From NCBI GenBank assembly GCA_034401135.1, contig JAWZSP010000006.1, forward strand, positions 3,906,001 through 3,970,000: a stretch of 64,000 bases of DNA, read 5' to 3'. The notes under the pieces were generated by a model. The model was not told where the DNA came from. It did no database searches and saw only the letters and a list, made by a program, of their open reading frames with translations. This DNA is from Volutella citrinella (taxonomy: Eukaryota > Ascomycota > Sordariomycetes > Hypocreales > Nectriaceae). Both the position numbers and the translations under genes were made by a program. Positions 22,543-35,400 of this stretch are shown here, piece after piece (position 1 is the stretch's first letter; every line of letters starts with the position of its first letter).

Positions 22543-22975
22543 AGCATCGGCTGAGCTCCGCGCTCCAGGCTGAGGTTTGAGGCTGCGGCGAAGAAGCGAG
22601 AGGTGGATGCTGGGGCAAGTTCATTCAGCAATGAGATCTGTTGGTCTAGAAAATGGTCTAGCAGATGGTTCCGGCGGCCCAGATCATCGAGGGAGATGGC
22701 GAGATCGAGGTTAAGTGATTGATACTTGGGCGTTGGTTTGATGTTCGGTACTTGGAGATAGGGCGACAGGCTATGGATGCATGGCTGCCTGGTGCTATTC
22801 TAGTGAGGGGTTGTTTGAGCATTCGGGCGGGCTTGAGCCTACCCATGATCGCATTGCTCGACACCATATTGCTGTGGCTGGGCTTCTCCGCCATAGAGAC
22901 TAGAATAGAGCAATCAAAGCCACTCCATCATATTATTCCCATTGCCAAGAACTAGATATTGGACTGTACTCATGA
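22543..22975. other. short convergent intergenic region
   Basis: The 3' ends of two convergent genes meet here. I looked for the missing C-terminal helicase motifs in all forward frames and saw none, so the helicase is not simply frameshifted. Confidence 0.5.
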
Positions 22976-24709
22976 CTATCGTATCTTTGCTTTGACAATG
23001 TCCTGGACATAGAACTCATCCATGTCGGGATTCAGATCCATCTCCAGCTTCTCCCAGAGCTCCTCATCCGCGTCGCAGGGCTGGAACGACTCGCCGCCAT
23101 CCGCCATTTCAGTCAGAACACGGGCCGCTTCTGCAAAGACGTGCCTGCGCAAAATGCGATCTTTTCCGGGCGGCACTGTTCCGGGGACCTCGAGCCTGTC
23201 CTTGGGGTTGTTCTCCAGGTGCTCAATTTCCCAACGCACTAGGTGTTCCAGCAATTGGGTGGCCTGGGGGCTGACGTGGCGACGCCAGGCCTTGGGGGAG
23301 TCTTGTTTGTCTTCGTCATCGGATTCTTGGTGCCTTGGACCGTAGTCTGGGTCCCATCCGGGTGCTTCATCGAGAGGGGCAGGAGGTAATTGGCTCTGAT
23401 CATCGGAATCAACTCTGTTGGCTGGATGACTCGGCAGTGTGGTGTAGTCAGGGTTCTGAATCGCCATGCTGGAGTTCCATAACAGTGCTTCCTGACCCTG
23501 TGGTGTGATGTCGTGGACGAAAGTTGACAATTCGTCCCGATCCTTGGCACTGCCCATATCTCTCGCGTTGTATGTATTGCTGTTGTATTGGCTTTCTTTC
23601 GAATCAGTTGAACAGCCGCAGCCATTTCGTGTGACGCCGTGTTCATTGTGTGACGCTGCATGGCCTCCTGCTTGCTCCCTTCCCTGCTCTTCTCCTCGTT
23701 CTTCTCCTTCTTCTGCTTCTTCAGGGCGCCTCTCTGCATTTTCGTCATCCACGCATACCCGTTGTTCTTCCATGTCAAAGTCGAGGTAGTCCGCATATTC
23801 CACTGGGGGAGGGGTAGGCCATCGCCTGGGACGATTTGGGTCCAGAAGCTCCGGCCTGTACTCTCGTGCCAAATCCTCCCACTTCTGCTTTCGCTCTCTC
23901 AACCTCTCCTGGTAGAAGGCCTTGATCTCATCGTCGGGTCCAAACACGGACTCGTCGTGGTCCTTCAATGCTCGCACCACCTGGTAGCGCACTCGTTTTC
24001 GATCCTCCCAAGCGGCTGCCCAGCTCTTGGCATATATTTCCTGGCGAATAGAGGCGTCCAAGATATCGGCATGATCGCCGTGACCAGAAAAGAGCATATT
24101 TTCCTCGCCACATGGCACTATTATGATCCCATACTTGAGGTCGGGTAGTGGTGGGCCACCGAGGGAGACGATGTAGCTGCTCGCGGCCAAGTAGGAGCTC
24201 AATTCGACAGCATCTTCAACCTTGCGGTGGCGGGGAAAATAGGACGGTATGGCAGGGTCTTGTGGATTGTCGTCTACTGCATCGGATGTGTCTTGAAGCT
24301 GGCCTAGCTCTTGATCGAAGACTCCTAGGTCGTTGGTGTGGGCGATGGATCTCGTTTCGGGCCGGGGCTTCGCGGCTTGCCGCATGTCATCTTGCAGCTT
24401 CTCGAGCTCAAACTCAGGATCGATTTCTTCATGCGCCCCTTCCCAGGCGCTTGGAACGTCCCGGGCGATCCTGAACCTCTTGATCGCCTCAATCTCTGCC
24501 AGCTGCCGTTCCGAGAGCTTCTCAGTGGCATGGTCCATGGTCCAAGTTGGAGCATGTTTGGACATGCCGTCCAGCGGCTCGCCGCGATCTCGCAATAATT
24601 GGTTGCGGAGCTCGAAAAGAGCCATGCGGTTGAGCCGTGCGGGAGATGGAGAGGTATCTCGGGTGGCTTTGCTGCCCTTGGAGGGCAGGGAGGAGCTGGA
24701 AAGGCTCAT
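22976..24709 (-). CDS. acidic hypothetical protein
   Basis: Single-exon frame of 577 aa from the first good ATG; the frame is open further upstream but only from non-ATG codons. The protein is hydrophilic and charged. It has a Ser-rich start, a helical N-terminal third, a WEDLAREYRPELLDP segment, a Glu/Arg/Gly-rich low-complexity stretch (about residues 340-365) and an acidic helical C-terminus. No signal peptide or membrane segment is seen. I do not recognise the family. Its length, even codon use and continuity support a real gene. Confidence 0.65.
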   Translation of the reverse strand: MSLSSSSLPSKGSKATRDTSPSPARLNRMALFELRNQLLRDRGEPLDGMSKHAPTWTMDHATEKLSERQLAEIEAIKRFRIARDVPSAWEGAHEEIDPEFELEKLQDDMRQAAKPRPETRSIAHTNDLGVFDQELGQLQDTSDAVDDNPQDPAIPSYFPRHRKVEDAVELSSYLAASSYIVSLGGPPLPDLKYGIIIVPCGEENMLFSGHGDHADILDASIRQEIYAKSWAAAWEDRKRVRYQVVRALKDHDESVFGPDDEIKAFYQERLRERKQKWEDLAREYRPELLDPNRPRRWPTPPPVEYADYLDFDMEEQRVCVDDENAERRPEEAEEGEERGEEQGREQAGGHAASHNEHGVTRNGCGCSTDSKESQYNSNTYNARDMGSAKDRDELSTFVHDITPQGQEALLWNSSMAIQNPDYTTLPSHPANRVDSDDQSQLPPAPLDEAPGWDPDYGPRHQESDDEDKQDSPKAWRRHVSPQATQLLEHLVRWEIEHLENNPKDRLEVPGTVPPGKDRILRRHVFAEAARVLTEMADGGESFQPCDADEELWEKLEMDLNPDMDEFYVQDIVKAKIR

Positions 24710-25709
24710 TGCGATGGCTCGTGGTCTGAGTCGGCGAGGCAATTGATGCGCCTCTGTTTTCGAAGTGTAGTTTTCTGAGAAGCGTTCATCTAGAATGGAG
24801 AGGGGAACTGCCAGAACAGTGTTGGGGGAGGAAGAGGGTACGCCAACGACCAACAGCTTCGAAGGACCACGCCGCAGACACTCGGCTTACAACCTGGCGG
24901 CTACCACCAGATGCAGCCGCCAGCCTTGTTGGCCACATCCTAGCCCACATGATGTGCCCCCCAAGCGTCTAGACATTGACAAGGGTCGCAAGAAAGCCTA
25001 TCTCGCCAACAGCCGCCGACAGCCACAGGCTCGGAGCGTCTTCTTACTGGATCGCTCTTGCCGCCCATGGATCGGCGCCCACACCACCATGGAGATATCA
25101 CCAACAAACATTTTCCTCTTAGGGAATTTCTCCCCATCAACCAACAAGACTCAACTTCTGACCGAAGCACTTGCCAGCACGCCGCGAGACCGCCTGTCGA
25201 TACGCCGACCACTCTGGCCGGTGGGATGGTGTTCCGAAACACCTAGCCGCCGGCTCCCTGCTGCTGTTGTAAAAAAAGATCGGGGACAATGGGTTGATCG
25301 CCTCCCAGAATAGCAAACATTTTCACGAACGCAGGGGATAAAGTCTGTGTGTCTGGCGTCTACGCGCTGACACCACAATATGAAGTAGCCTACCTAATAT
25401 GTTTGGTAAGATGTCCAGCCGCCGAGTTGTCTTGTTAGCCGCCAGTACAAGGGCCTCGACCCGGTCACCCGAGATTACCGCTTCACTCCTGTTTTGTCAA
25501 GCCTACCAAGACTTCTCCATTAGAAGCCAAACCAACAGAGTGTCTATTCTTGTGATCGTTCTAATGGCCTTCAAAAGGCCTCGGCAAGCCACTGCGGCCA
25601 CAAATATACCCCCTCATGCTCTTTCCTCCTCAGCAGGTCTTCTCCAGTTATCACCTCACATTCACCATCACCATCGAGCCCAAGATCAAATCAACGCAAA
25701 CCGATCCAA
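24710..25709. other. divergent intergenic region
   Basis: About 1 kb lies between the acidic-protein gene and the kinase gene, which point away from each other. No gene or RNA is seen; presumably both promoters lie here. Confidence 0.6.
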
Positions 25710-28055
25710 ATGCCTCGCAATTATTTGTTTTCCCTTGTTCCCATTACGGATGCTGCTCGCTACATCGTGAGGAAGAGCCCCAACCGCAATGGTGACTTCA
25801 CCGACAAGTACGAGGGAGAGACTGTGCTTAGCGTCCCAGAAAACACCATTTCGCAGCGAAAAGGTCGGCTTTTCTCCTTTGGTACTGGAGAGCGGAATGA
25901 CGTATATCTTCCCAGCTCGAGGAGCCCCGAGTAAGTACATTGTTTGTCGTTTGGTATGATGGTCTACCAGGTGCATGTGTCTAACGCTGTCCAGGCATCA
26001 GTGTCATTTCTTTCTCGCACAGAGCGGCGAGCTCATGCTTTGTGATGACACCTTGAGTCATACGCATGTGACTTGCTATCAAACGAACTTGCATAAAGGT
26101 CAATGGCGGAGACAAGAAATGCCCGAGTTTGAAATGAAGGGAGACCCTCGGCGTCGCGTTGTGCCCCAGGCAGCCAACTTCCAGATCTTCATTTCGTTCG
26201 AGGAAACCATCACTTTCCGATTCATTTGGCGCACCGCTCTTGACAGCGCACTGCGATCCAGGCTGTCAAGGATCGCCAGGATGCGCAGGTCGGGCCCTGT
26301 GATTGAGTTGGCCGCGCCGCGAAAGCCCAATGTAGACCCCTCAGAATACGAAGCTATATCCCCAAACACGCCAGAAACTCCACCGGAGTTCATTGTAGGG
26401 CCTGTCAGACAGACGTACCCTTACAATGTGCTCGGCGAAGGTACGTATGGGAGGGTGACAAAAGCCGTCGACCTTGCGTCTGGACGCCTTTGGGCAGTTA
26501 AGACGTGTAAGAACCCTGTGCCAGGTCCCTCAGATGAGTGGAAAAGAGCTTTCCAACGGGAAGTCGAGAAAATGGCATTTCTTCGTCACGTAGGTTTTCA
26601 CTCTGTTGCCTGCCAGCTTTGATCTTGCCGCTAACGACTGGACGTCTTCAGCCTGCTATTATCCGCCTCGAACATTTCCAAGGGTTTTCAGAACGAGGAA
26701 TCGTTGAGATATTTCTCCCACTGTGCGATGGAAGCGTCCACGACTTGATCCGAAAAGAACAAAGCCACCAATGCTTCGTTTACCCTCAGAAGCCGCCCGA
26801 ATGGTTTGAGGGCTTCCTCGACCAAGTTTTGGCTGGCCTCGGCTTCATTCACACTAGCGGACTCCTCCACAGAGACATAAAGCCTGGGAATATTCTCTTC
26901 AACGACGGCTCTAAAAAGAGATTCTACATCACAGACTTTGGTTTTGCCAAATTCGCAGCTCGTTCTAGTGCTTGTGGGCTTGCTGGCACATACCACTACA
27001 TGGCTCCTGAGACGTTTCGGAACAAGGAGGCCAGCACAAAGGCAGACATGTATTCATTTGGCGTCACTATGCTCGAAGCTCTTGGCAGATACTGTATCCG
27101 TGAAGCGGAATTCTCCGTTCAGGAATGGCAGAAAAAGTTGGTAGCCTTTGGCGCGAGAGATGGCAAAGCGTATACCGATCCCGAGACGAGAGTCGCGTCA
27201 GAGATTAGGTATGCGCGAGTGAGATCACTATTGAAGTACGGCTTCACGAGGGGAGTATTGACCAAACTCCTTTATGAAGACCCAAACCGCCGACCAGAAG
27301 CCTATGATGCCCATCGGGAGCTTGGTTTCAATGTTTCCCAGCAAGAAATAGAGCGTGCCCAACGCGTGCGATTGCCTCGTGGAGTGAGGGAAGAAGGCAG
27401 TCCTGCGCAGCTGCCCCCACCGCTGCAGACTGTTCAGCATCCTGCGGGGAACCCACCTGGTGATCAAGCACCGCGCCGCCGGATAGGCCTGAAATCTTGG
27501 CGACCTCCTCCGCCTCAGCCTGGTCAACACCCTCCAGGGAACCCGCCCACCAACCAACCCCCAACCACTTCGCCAGGGCCAACAAGCTCAGCGGCCTCCA
27601 CCTCCGCTTTGTCGAAAGGAACCCCCCTACGTGCTCAAGCTGTCCCAATTCGACGGGCGCAGGCATCCGACCAAGATCCTGGGGTTGGAGCACGGGCATC
27701 TCGACCAGGCCCAGCGGAAAGTCAACCTGGACGACGTGAATGGACGCAGGGCTATGAACCGGAGCGTGCTGCCAGGGACCAACCGCGGCTACGAATTGAA
27801 AGGCGCCAAAGCGCACAGCCAGCTGCGACACAACACCAACCGATCCTTATAAACGTCCAGGCCCCAGAGGAGAGAAATGCCAACCCAGCCAACGGAAGAC
27901 AAGGGAATGGAGCAAATGAAGTACCAAGATATGGAAATCCGGTAGGCGGAAGAGAGGCGGCTGGCGGCCAAGCCTCTGGTCCTCCCGCAACGGATCGCTT
28001 GGGTTGGCAGCCTAAGAGTAGTATGAAGCTGCCATACAGACGGAGTTATGACTGA
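25710..28055 (+). CDS. FHA-domain Ser/Thr protein kinase
   Basis: Three exons (introns 25931-25994, 26590-26651) give 739 aa. Residues 25-110 look like an FHA phosphothreonine-binding domain (SFGTGERNDVYLPS, then HQCHFFL, the usual GR..ND and S..H positions). A kinase domain follows at about 215-480: glycine loop GEGTYGRV near 220, Lys in WAVKT near 241, catalytic HRDIKPGN near 345, TDFG near 366, GTYHYMAPE near 390. All key residues are present, so it should be active. The C-terminal 260 residues are Pro/Gln/Arg-rich and disordered. FHA plus kinase resembles Rad53/Dun1-type checkpoint kinases, but the order and tail are typical of many lineage-specific fungal kinases, so the pathway is open. 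Confidence 0.85.
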
Positions 28056-29460
28056 CTTTGGGTGCCTTGTGTAGTATTTAACGTGGCTAGGTAGTACTTC
28101 TTTTCCGTTTGGGATCTGTGGGGCTTTCTGTTGGCTTATTTCTTGGTGGATTTGCTTGCGTACATCTTTTATCACACTATCTGTTTGAGATTTTCTGTGT
28201 AGGCAGGCCATGGGCATCTTAAATCGGCTGCATGGCTGAAATGATCTCCTACATGCGAATCTTGGGCGTGATGCATCGGTATAAAAGTGGATGAGAGTGT
28301 TTCCGTCCTTCGAGGCTGCGCCATGTCTGCTCCACCCTATGGTCTTCCCACTGAACTTTCACCAGGCCCTTCAGATGCGGATGAACTGAGATCTGTGCCC
28401 AATTAATTTATCGAGCGAGTGCGCGGTGGTGTCGGTGCAGGAAGTTGGCTGCTTAGTCATTTATGTTCAAGATCCAGGAGCAATCGAGGCCACCCTCGGC
28501 CCCCCACGTCGAAGGGTCACTTGTGCAACATTCCGAATGTCCCTCTTCGTTCCCACCACCGAGACAATACTGAAGTTACCACTCATCTTGGGGAAGTGTA
28601 AGAAACGTCAGAGATCGAAAATACGAAGCTATATTGTTCTGAGCTTGACGTCAGTGGGAAAACCGGCGAGGTGTATCGACTCCTTCCAGTCTTCATGGCG
28701 TCACCAACAATGTGTATCGCGTCTCTCGGCTTGCCTCCGCACCCCACAACGGAAAATGAACGACTATAACGGCAGGGTCTCGCTTAGGCCACAGGCCAGC
28801 CCCGAGAGCTGAGCGAGCGTTGGTTGATCACGGCGGGTCTGGACGATGGCAGAGCACCTGGTTGGCCATGGATGGAGCTGACAACCAACGCGCATTCCAA
28901 CGGACCAGACCGGATCCGAGGAGTGGAGTATCTGGAGTAGCTCCATTTTTGATGAAAGATGCTAAATTGAGATAGAGTATGCGGTTGTTGCTGTATCAAC
29001 AGCTGACATCCTCAACATTCCAGTTCGTATCCCACACACTCTGGGCTAGGCCAACAACAGTGGCGGAATCCCCTCAGGCCATGACTTCACAGCCGGTGAG
29101 AAAATCATTCAGATATGTGATTATGCGGAAAGCTGAAACCAACAAAGTTCTGCATGATCTGCCGTCCAACGGCCTGCCACGCCAAGCGGACAATGCGTTT
29201 GTCAACATGCCCCGAATTCCAGTCGGATGTGGCCCTTCGCAAAGAAGTCTTTGCAGCTAGCTTGAGTGAGGCTACCTGAAGAACCTTGAATATTCATGCT
29301 CACCATACACTTCGAATCCGTGGACCCAGCGCCGGAGAGATCGGACGGATGGTCACTTGGCAGCTCCGCTGTCTGGGCCATATCTCACGCCAACTTCGGG
29401 ATTGTTCTCCAGGGCTGCAATAGCAGCGCATTTCTGGAGGCCTGATGAGCGCGACCGATC
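28056..29460. other. intergenic region upstream of the giant adhesin gene
   Basis: No convincing gene is seen in 1.4 kb. Scattered small frames on both strands have no family features. Part must be the promoter of the giant gene. Confidence 0.5.
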
Positions 29461-32400
29461 ATGAGGCTTTGTTTACAGCTTCTGCTAGTGCTCTGGCTGA
29501 TCTGCACTGTCCGACTGTGCCATGGCAACATCCAAGTCCAGGATGACAGGCTCATCCTCGCCGTCAACAACCAGCACGCAGGCGTCTGCTACACGTACAT
29601 ATCCGTATACCCAATTGAAGTCGAGGATGAGTACGTGACTTTCACCACGAGCTTCGCGCGGGCTGAGCCGACTGAGCATACGATACTCCCGGAGGGTGAT
29701 GAGCCTGGAATCGTAATCCGTCAAGCGCCTGCGCCCGATCACCCAACGGCTATCGTTATTCCGCCAGTAAGACGAGGCGCTTATGCGATTATCATCCAGG
29801 AATATGATGGGCCTGATGATATCTCGGTCCCTGTTTTTGTTCCTATCCCACGGCTCGGGGCATTCCCGGGGGCGGTTGTTGTTCACGTACCTAGCGACCT
29901 TCTCCATGGCCAGCCTTTGACACTGGAGCCGCCGGACCCTGACGGGTTCGTGACGGTCTTGCAACCACTGACTTCGGATGGGCTGTCGGAATCTCAAACC
30001 TGGATCACAGTTCCGCCGAGCGGCACGGATCGAGGGTCGGTCATCTTCCGGACCCAAAACCCAGGGGCGACTTCAAATGGCCCAGACGAGCCCATTCGGA
30101 TTACGCCAACGGGTGCAAATGATTTTGTCACCATCATTGAGCCAGGTCTTGGATTGGGCAGAGAGCCTGTGAGGAGTACCATTCCTCCGAGCGGAACCGA
30201 CCCTGGGACGGTGGTGATCGGATTCCCAACAAGCGTCGCAGGAAGCCCGTCTCAGCCAGGACGTCCGCCAAACACCGTCGAGCTCACCGGCGTGTTGCCA
30301 ACTGATGTACCGGCTTTTACCGATGATTTTACCGGTGATCCCACAGCATTGATATCCGTCACACTATCAGGTAGGCCTGGAATTGTCAATCCAACAAGGA
30401 GCCAGCCGAATGTGGGAAGGACCACAGCATCGTCGCCTTCACGAGGCGGCGGCGTCACGAGACCGGGGATTACAGCTACAAGCTCGCCAATAGAGTCGAT
30501 TTCGGGGATAACTGACGATGGCATTATTGTCATCACCGATCCACTGGCCGGAGGTGAGGATAGTGAGACCAGTTCAAACGCCTCAGTACAGCGAGACACC
30601 CGTACTAGCCAGACTTCGGCTTCTCGAAAACAACCCCTACCTCCAAGCACAAATGAACCACCCTCTTTCACCGAGGCTGGTGGCACTGGGAGTGCGACTA
30701 TCGATTCGACGGCAGAGGGTTCGCGGGGCACAGGGAGTGGCATCCAACCCGACGACACAACCAGCACCACAGGTCAAACATCTGCTGTAGCAGCGTCCAC
30801 AATCTTAGGAACTGTGGATCCCCAGGACACATCGCAGCCAGGAAACACAATTGCACCCGAAGCGACAACCGTTCAGACTTCAATAATCGAGGGCGCCTCT
30901 ACAATTAGCGCTCAGCCTGGATCATCACCCACACCATCCGATAGTGTTGTGAGCAGCACAATGGGGGCAACTCTAGAAGGTGAAGCCTCGCAAAGCTTCT
31001 TGAGTGCTGAATCCTTCACTGGATCGGCTGAGTCGAGCGCTTCCACAGCTCGGAGCGGAACTCAGGGGTCGGGTGGCGAACTATCCGTGGACGGCACAAG
31101 TCCTACTTCTATGACAACCACAGATACTTCAAACGCCCCCATTGCATCTTCGGGGAATATTGGAAGCGATTTTCGATCAACGTCGGAGGAAATGGGGGTG
31201 ACAGATACCTTGGAAATGTCAATTGAAACGACGGCAGCGGAAACTATCGCAGGCAGCCAGAGTACCATTTCTGGGCCATTGGGGACAACAAGCATCGAAG
31301 AGGCAGAAAACGAATCTTCAACCGACAGCACCATCACTCAGACGACGAGGACCGAGACTGAAGTATCCTCCGAAAGTATATTCCCGGCGTCAGAGACAGC
31401 ACAGAGCGTCGAGGCTACTGTAACTGATGTAAACACGTCAATCGAGTCGGAAAGTATTACAGGCAACAACAGCCCCTCTATTGTGTCCAGCGAGGTGGTC
31501 ACAAGGACTGGCGGAGATACGGCGGAATTGACGGACAGTGCTACTGGTACCGGGACTGCCAGAAGCACTGCGGAATCAACGTTCAAAGTAACTGGCAGTG
31601 AAACCATCGCTTTCGAGACAGCCGACTCGGGGACGACGGTGAACATCGATGCTTCTACCAGTCTTCAGATAGACGAAAGCAGCGATTACGAGACAGGCCA
31701 ACCCAGCCGAAGTGCGAGTGACTCCACAAGGCTTGGTGAGACGACAAGGTTCGCATCGTCAACCGAGGCATCTAGTAGTTCGGGGACATCGGTCCAGTAT
31801 TCTGGCTCTTCCTTGGGGCTGGAGAGTGAGGATCCAAGTTCCCCTAGCCTCTCCCAATCTTCGAGCGATACTAGAACGGAGAGCAACAACCTGGCATCAG
31901 CAGAAACCACACAAGATTCCGAGACTGCCTCTTCCGATGCAAGTGAAGGCCTGTCATCATCCGAATTCCTGGACACTACGGAAATGTCCAGCTCTGGGCA
32001 ATTTGCTTCGAATACGGAAGAGTATACGTCCGAAGCGCAAGCTTCCACCTTGACCATCGAGGTAGTGTCGAGCTCTGATTCGTCTTCTTATACGACCGAA
32101 ACGGCTTCAAGCAGACCAGACGATCTCTCCGATTCAACGACGAGCGGGTTCGAAACAGCCACGGTAACATCTGCTGCAACCCCAGAAGCTGTATCAGACT
32201 CAACTGAGTTTGAGCTACCAACCCCCACCGGCTCCGAAAGTACCGGCACTGAAAGTCAGTATACTGGCGAGCAGGGCTCGACGACTGGAGACTTGTCCGC
32301 TAGCGATTCTTTCACTTTTCCAACGGGCTCAGAGCCCCAAGAAACAACGGGTGCGACTGATCCTGGTTCGAATGGGGGCTCATCATCAACCCAACCAAGT

Positions 32401-35400
32401 GAGGCTACAACGCGAAGCAGTTGGACTGAGCTGGATTCCTTGAGTGGTGCGGCGAGCATCCTTACCGACATTACCAGTGCCGAGAGCTCAACAGCGGAGT
32501 CTGCTACAACAGATGAACAACAAACAGAATCCGAAACCATCCTGGCATCTGAACCCAGCACGTTGGAAGCGACCGGGTCAAAAGAAACTAAGAATAGCGA
32601 ACCCACTGAGAATATTTCCACAACAGGCACTGCATCGGATCCTACCACCGGAGCGGCCTTCGAAACTAGCAGCAAGCAGGAGACTCAAACGGAGACGACA
32701 CCACCGACAGAGTCTACAGACTCCACGAGTCAGGATACCGCCACTGTTGATACTCCTTTGAGCCCCGAAGGTTCTTTGACAACCCTGGAGCAATTGGAGT
32801 CGACGACAACCACGAAAACGGTGACCGAGACCGAGACTGAGGCCACCACTGGGGCGGATACTACGAGTGGCCCTACGACAACTCATATACAGTCGGAAAC
32901 TTCAGAAGGGAAGAGTACTGGATCGCCAACGGAATCCTCGGACAGTGATGAAACCACGGCTGCCTCTACTGGGGAGACGAGTCTGACGGAGTCATCGGAG
33001 CGCGAATCTACGGATTCTAATCAGAGCACAGGCTCAATTTCAGAATCAATACAAGACGAGACCAGAACTTCTGCTCCAGGGTCGAGTTTGGTCCAATCCA
33101 GCTCTGAGACAGATCGGACTACCATTGAGGATGTAACGGAAACCTCTACTACGGATACAGAGACCTTATCGAATCAAGAACCGACCTCGGCTGAATCGAC
33201 TGTAGCTCAGGAAACATCGGCAGAGACGGCATCCACAGCAGAGACCCCATCCGCAGCAGAGACCACACTTTCAGCTTCAATCATCGGGACCAGCGAGTCT
33301 GAGTTTGAGATGCCCAGCTCCCTTAGCACTCCCGATGATAACACTGGCTCAGGAACCTACAGCCAAACCTTGACACTATCGGAGAGCGGAGCAATTGAAG
33401 GCACACAGGAAAGATCGTCGACATCTCTGAGAGGTTCGACTATGGAAAGTGAGGAAGCCACAGATACTGAAACATCTCGAACATCAATTGAGATGACATC
33501 TGAAACATCTAGAACAACTGAGGCCTCTGCGAAGGAAATTGGGAGCTCCTTCACATCAAGCGATTTGATGACCGAGTCATTGTATGTGACAAGCGATGTT
33601 ACGGGTACTCCAGAGACTGCTATTACTTCTACTGCAGAGCAACCAGCTTCCGAGTCCGGGGTCGAGTCCACTGAGAGGACCACTGCAGCTACTTCGTGGT
33701 CAGATGGACAGACAGAAACTTCGAGCATGATGGTGGCCTCAGGAAGTGAGAATATGTCAGCCTCCTCATCTACCGATGCTATTTCGGCTGCGACAACAGA
33801 CGAGAACACCACTGCCACCATGGCATCGGTCGAAAGTACCACCGACAGTCGAATGACAGTGGAGGCCACAAACACTGCTGTCAGTGCCAGTGAGAGCGAA
33901 TCATCCACAGGCACCACCGAGATCCCCAGCACGACAGATATCACAGGGCTGGAGTCTTCGACATCAATGGCTCAATTCAGCTCTGAGACCTTTTCGCTAG
34001 AAACTGAAACGAGTAGCTTCGCATCTTCAGCCGAGATATCAGGCACCGACACAGAGGTGGATGTTACTGATACCATGGCACTGCAAACCGAATCCACCAC
34101 AACGTCTGACGAGAGGACATTGGATACAGCGGAGGCCACCACATCATCATTGGAAGATCTGTCCACTAGTATTGAAACCCGCGCTACTGACGCCACAGTC
34201 GACACAGTCACTACGGAGGATCAGACAAGTGAAGCTACCATGCAGAGCTCATTAACAACCTCAGAGGACTCGTCGATTACCGAAATTGAGTCGAGTAGCA
34301 CAGAAGCTGGTACGCAAAGCGAAGAATCTACTGTCTCGAATGAAAGCGAAACCTCGATGAGCGGTTCCTCAACGTTTGTCCAGCCAGAGACGTCTAGCAC
34401 TTCGGTCGAGTTACAAAGCCAGAGCGTGGAAGGAACAACAGAGGAGGCAACATACACTTCTTCAGAATCCTCCGAAACAGAAACCTCAGGCGAAGACGTC
34501 ACTACGAGCATAGGTGCCCAAGGAACCTCTGAAAGTCAGCTGGGCACCTCGACCTCGAGTAGTAATGATGGCAAGACTTCGGCCGAGTCATCTATTGAGC
34601 CAAGCACGGATATCTCTTCCGAAACGAGGTCAGAATCGACCGATTTAGCTACTGAAGTCCAGTTGACTTCTCAGTCCGAAGAATCGACAACAACAACGGG
34701 CCTGGGAACCGCATCTCTGGAAGGCTCCGAAGCTTCAAGCACCGCCGAGTCGCCCGTTGTAACAGACTCCACGACCGACTTCACGACGGAGAACTCCGCA
34801 ACTGAGGTCACCAGTACAAATGAACTTATTACCAACACGGAATCGTCTCCTACAACGGAATCGTCGGGCACGACGGAGTCTTCTGGCACGACGGAGTCTT
34901 CTAGTCCTACGGTATATTCGACTAGTGGGGCCTCTACTACAACAGACTCATCTGGTACAGTAGAATCGCTTGGAAAAACGGAATCATCTGGCGCAACAGC
35001 AGATTCGACTAGCGAGATCTTGACTACGAAAGATGGCAGTATGACCATGGAAACCTCGGTTGTAACGGAAGACTCTGCAAGCCGGGTATCGGGCGCAACC
35101 GAGATCTCCACCGCGACGGAGGTTCCTACTTCCACTGAGTCATTGAGCGTATTTGGAGATTCTACAACTTGGGACTCCACTGCAACCGAAGGCTCAAGTA
35201 CGATTCAAGACCTCACCGATTCATCCAGCTCTCTAGACAGTGTGTATTCGACCACGAGTGTCGATTCAGTGGCAGGGAATGCAGAAGCCGACAGTACCAC
35301 TCCTGGCCCTACAGAACCATCACAGAGTGAGGATACTACCACTGGGGGCAGTGAAACACTGACCACGATGGTAGCGAGTTCTGGCAATGAAGGCTCTGCA

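Noticed and set aside
22543..22975. Frameshifted continuation of the helicase
   Set aside because: Forward frames read by eye show none of the expected C-terminal helicase motifs.
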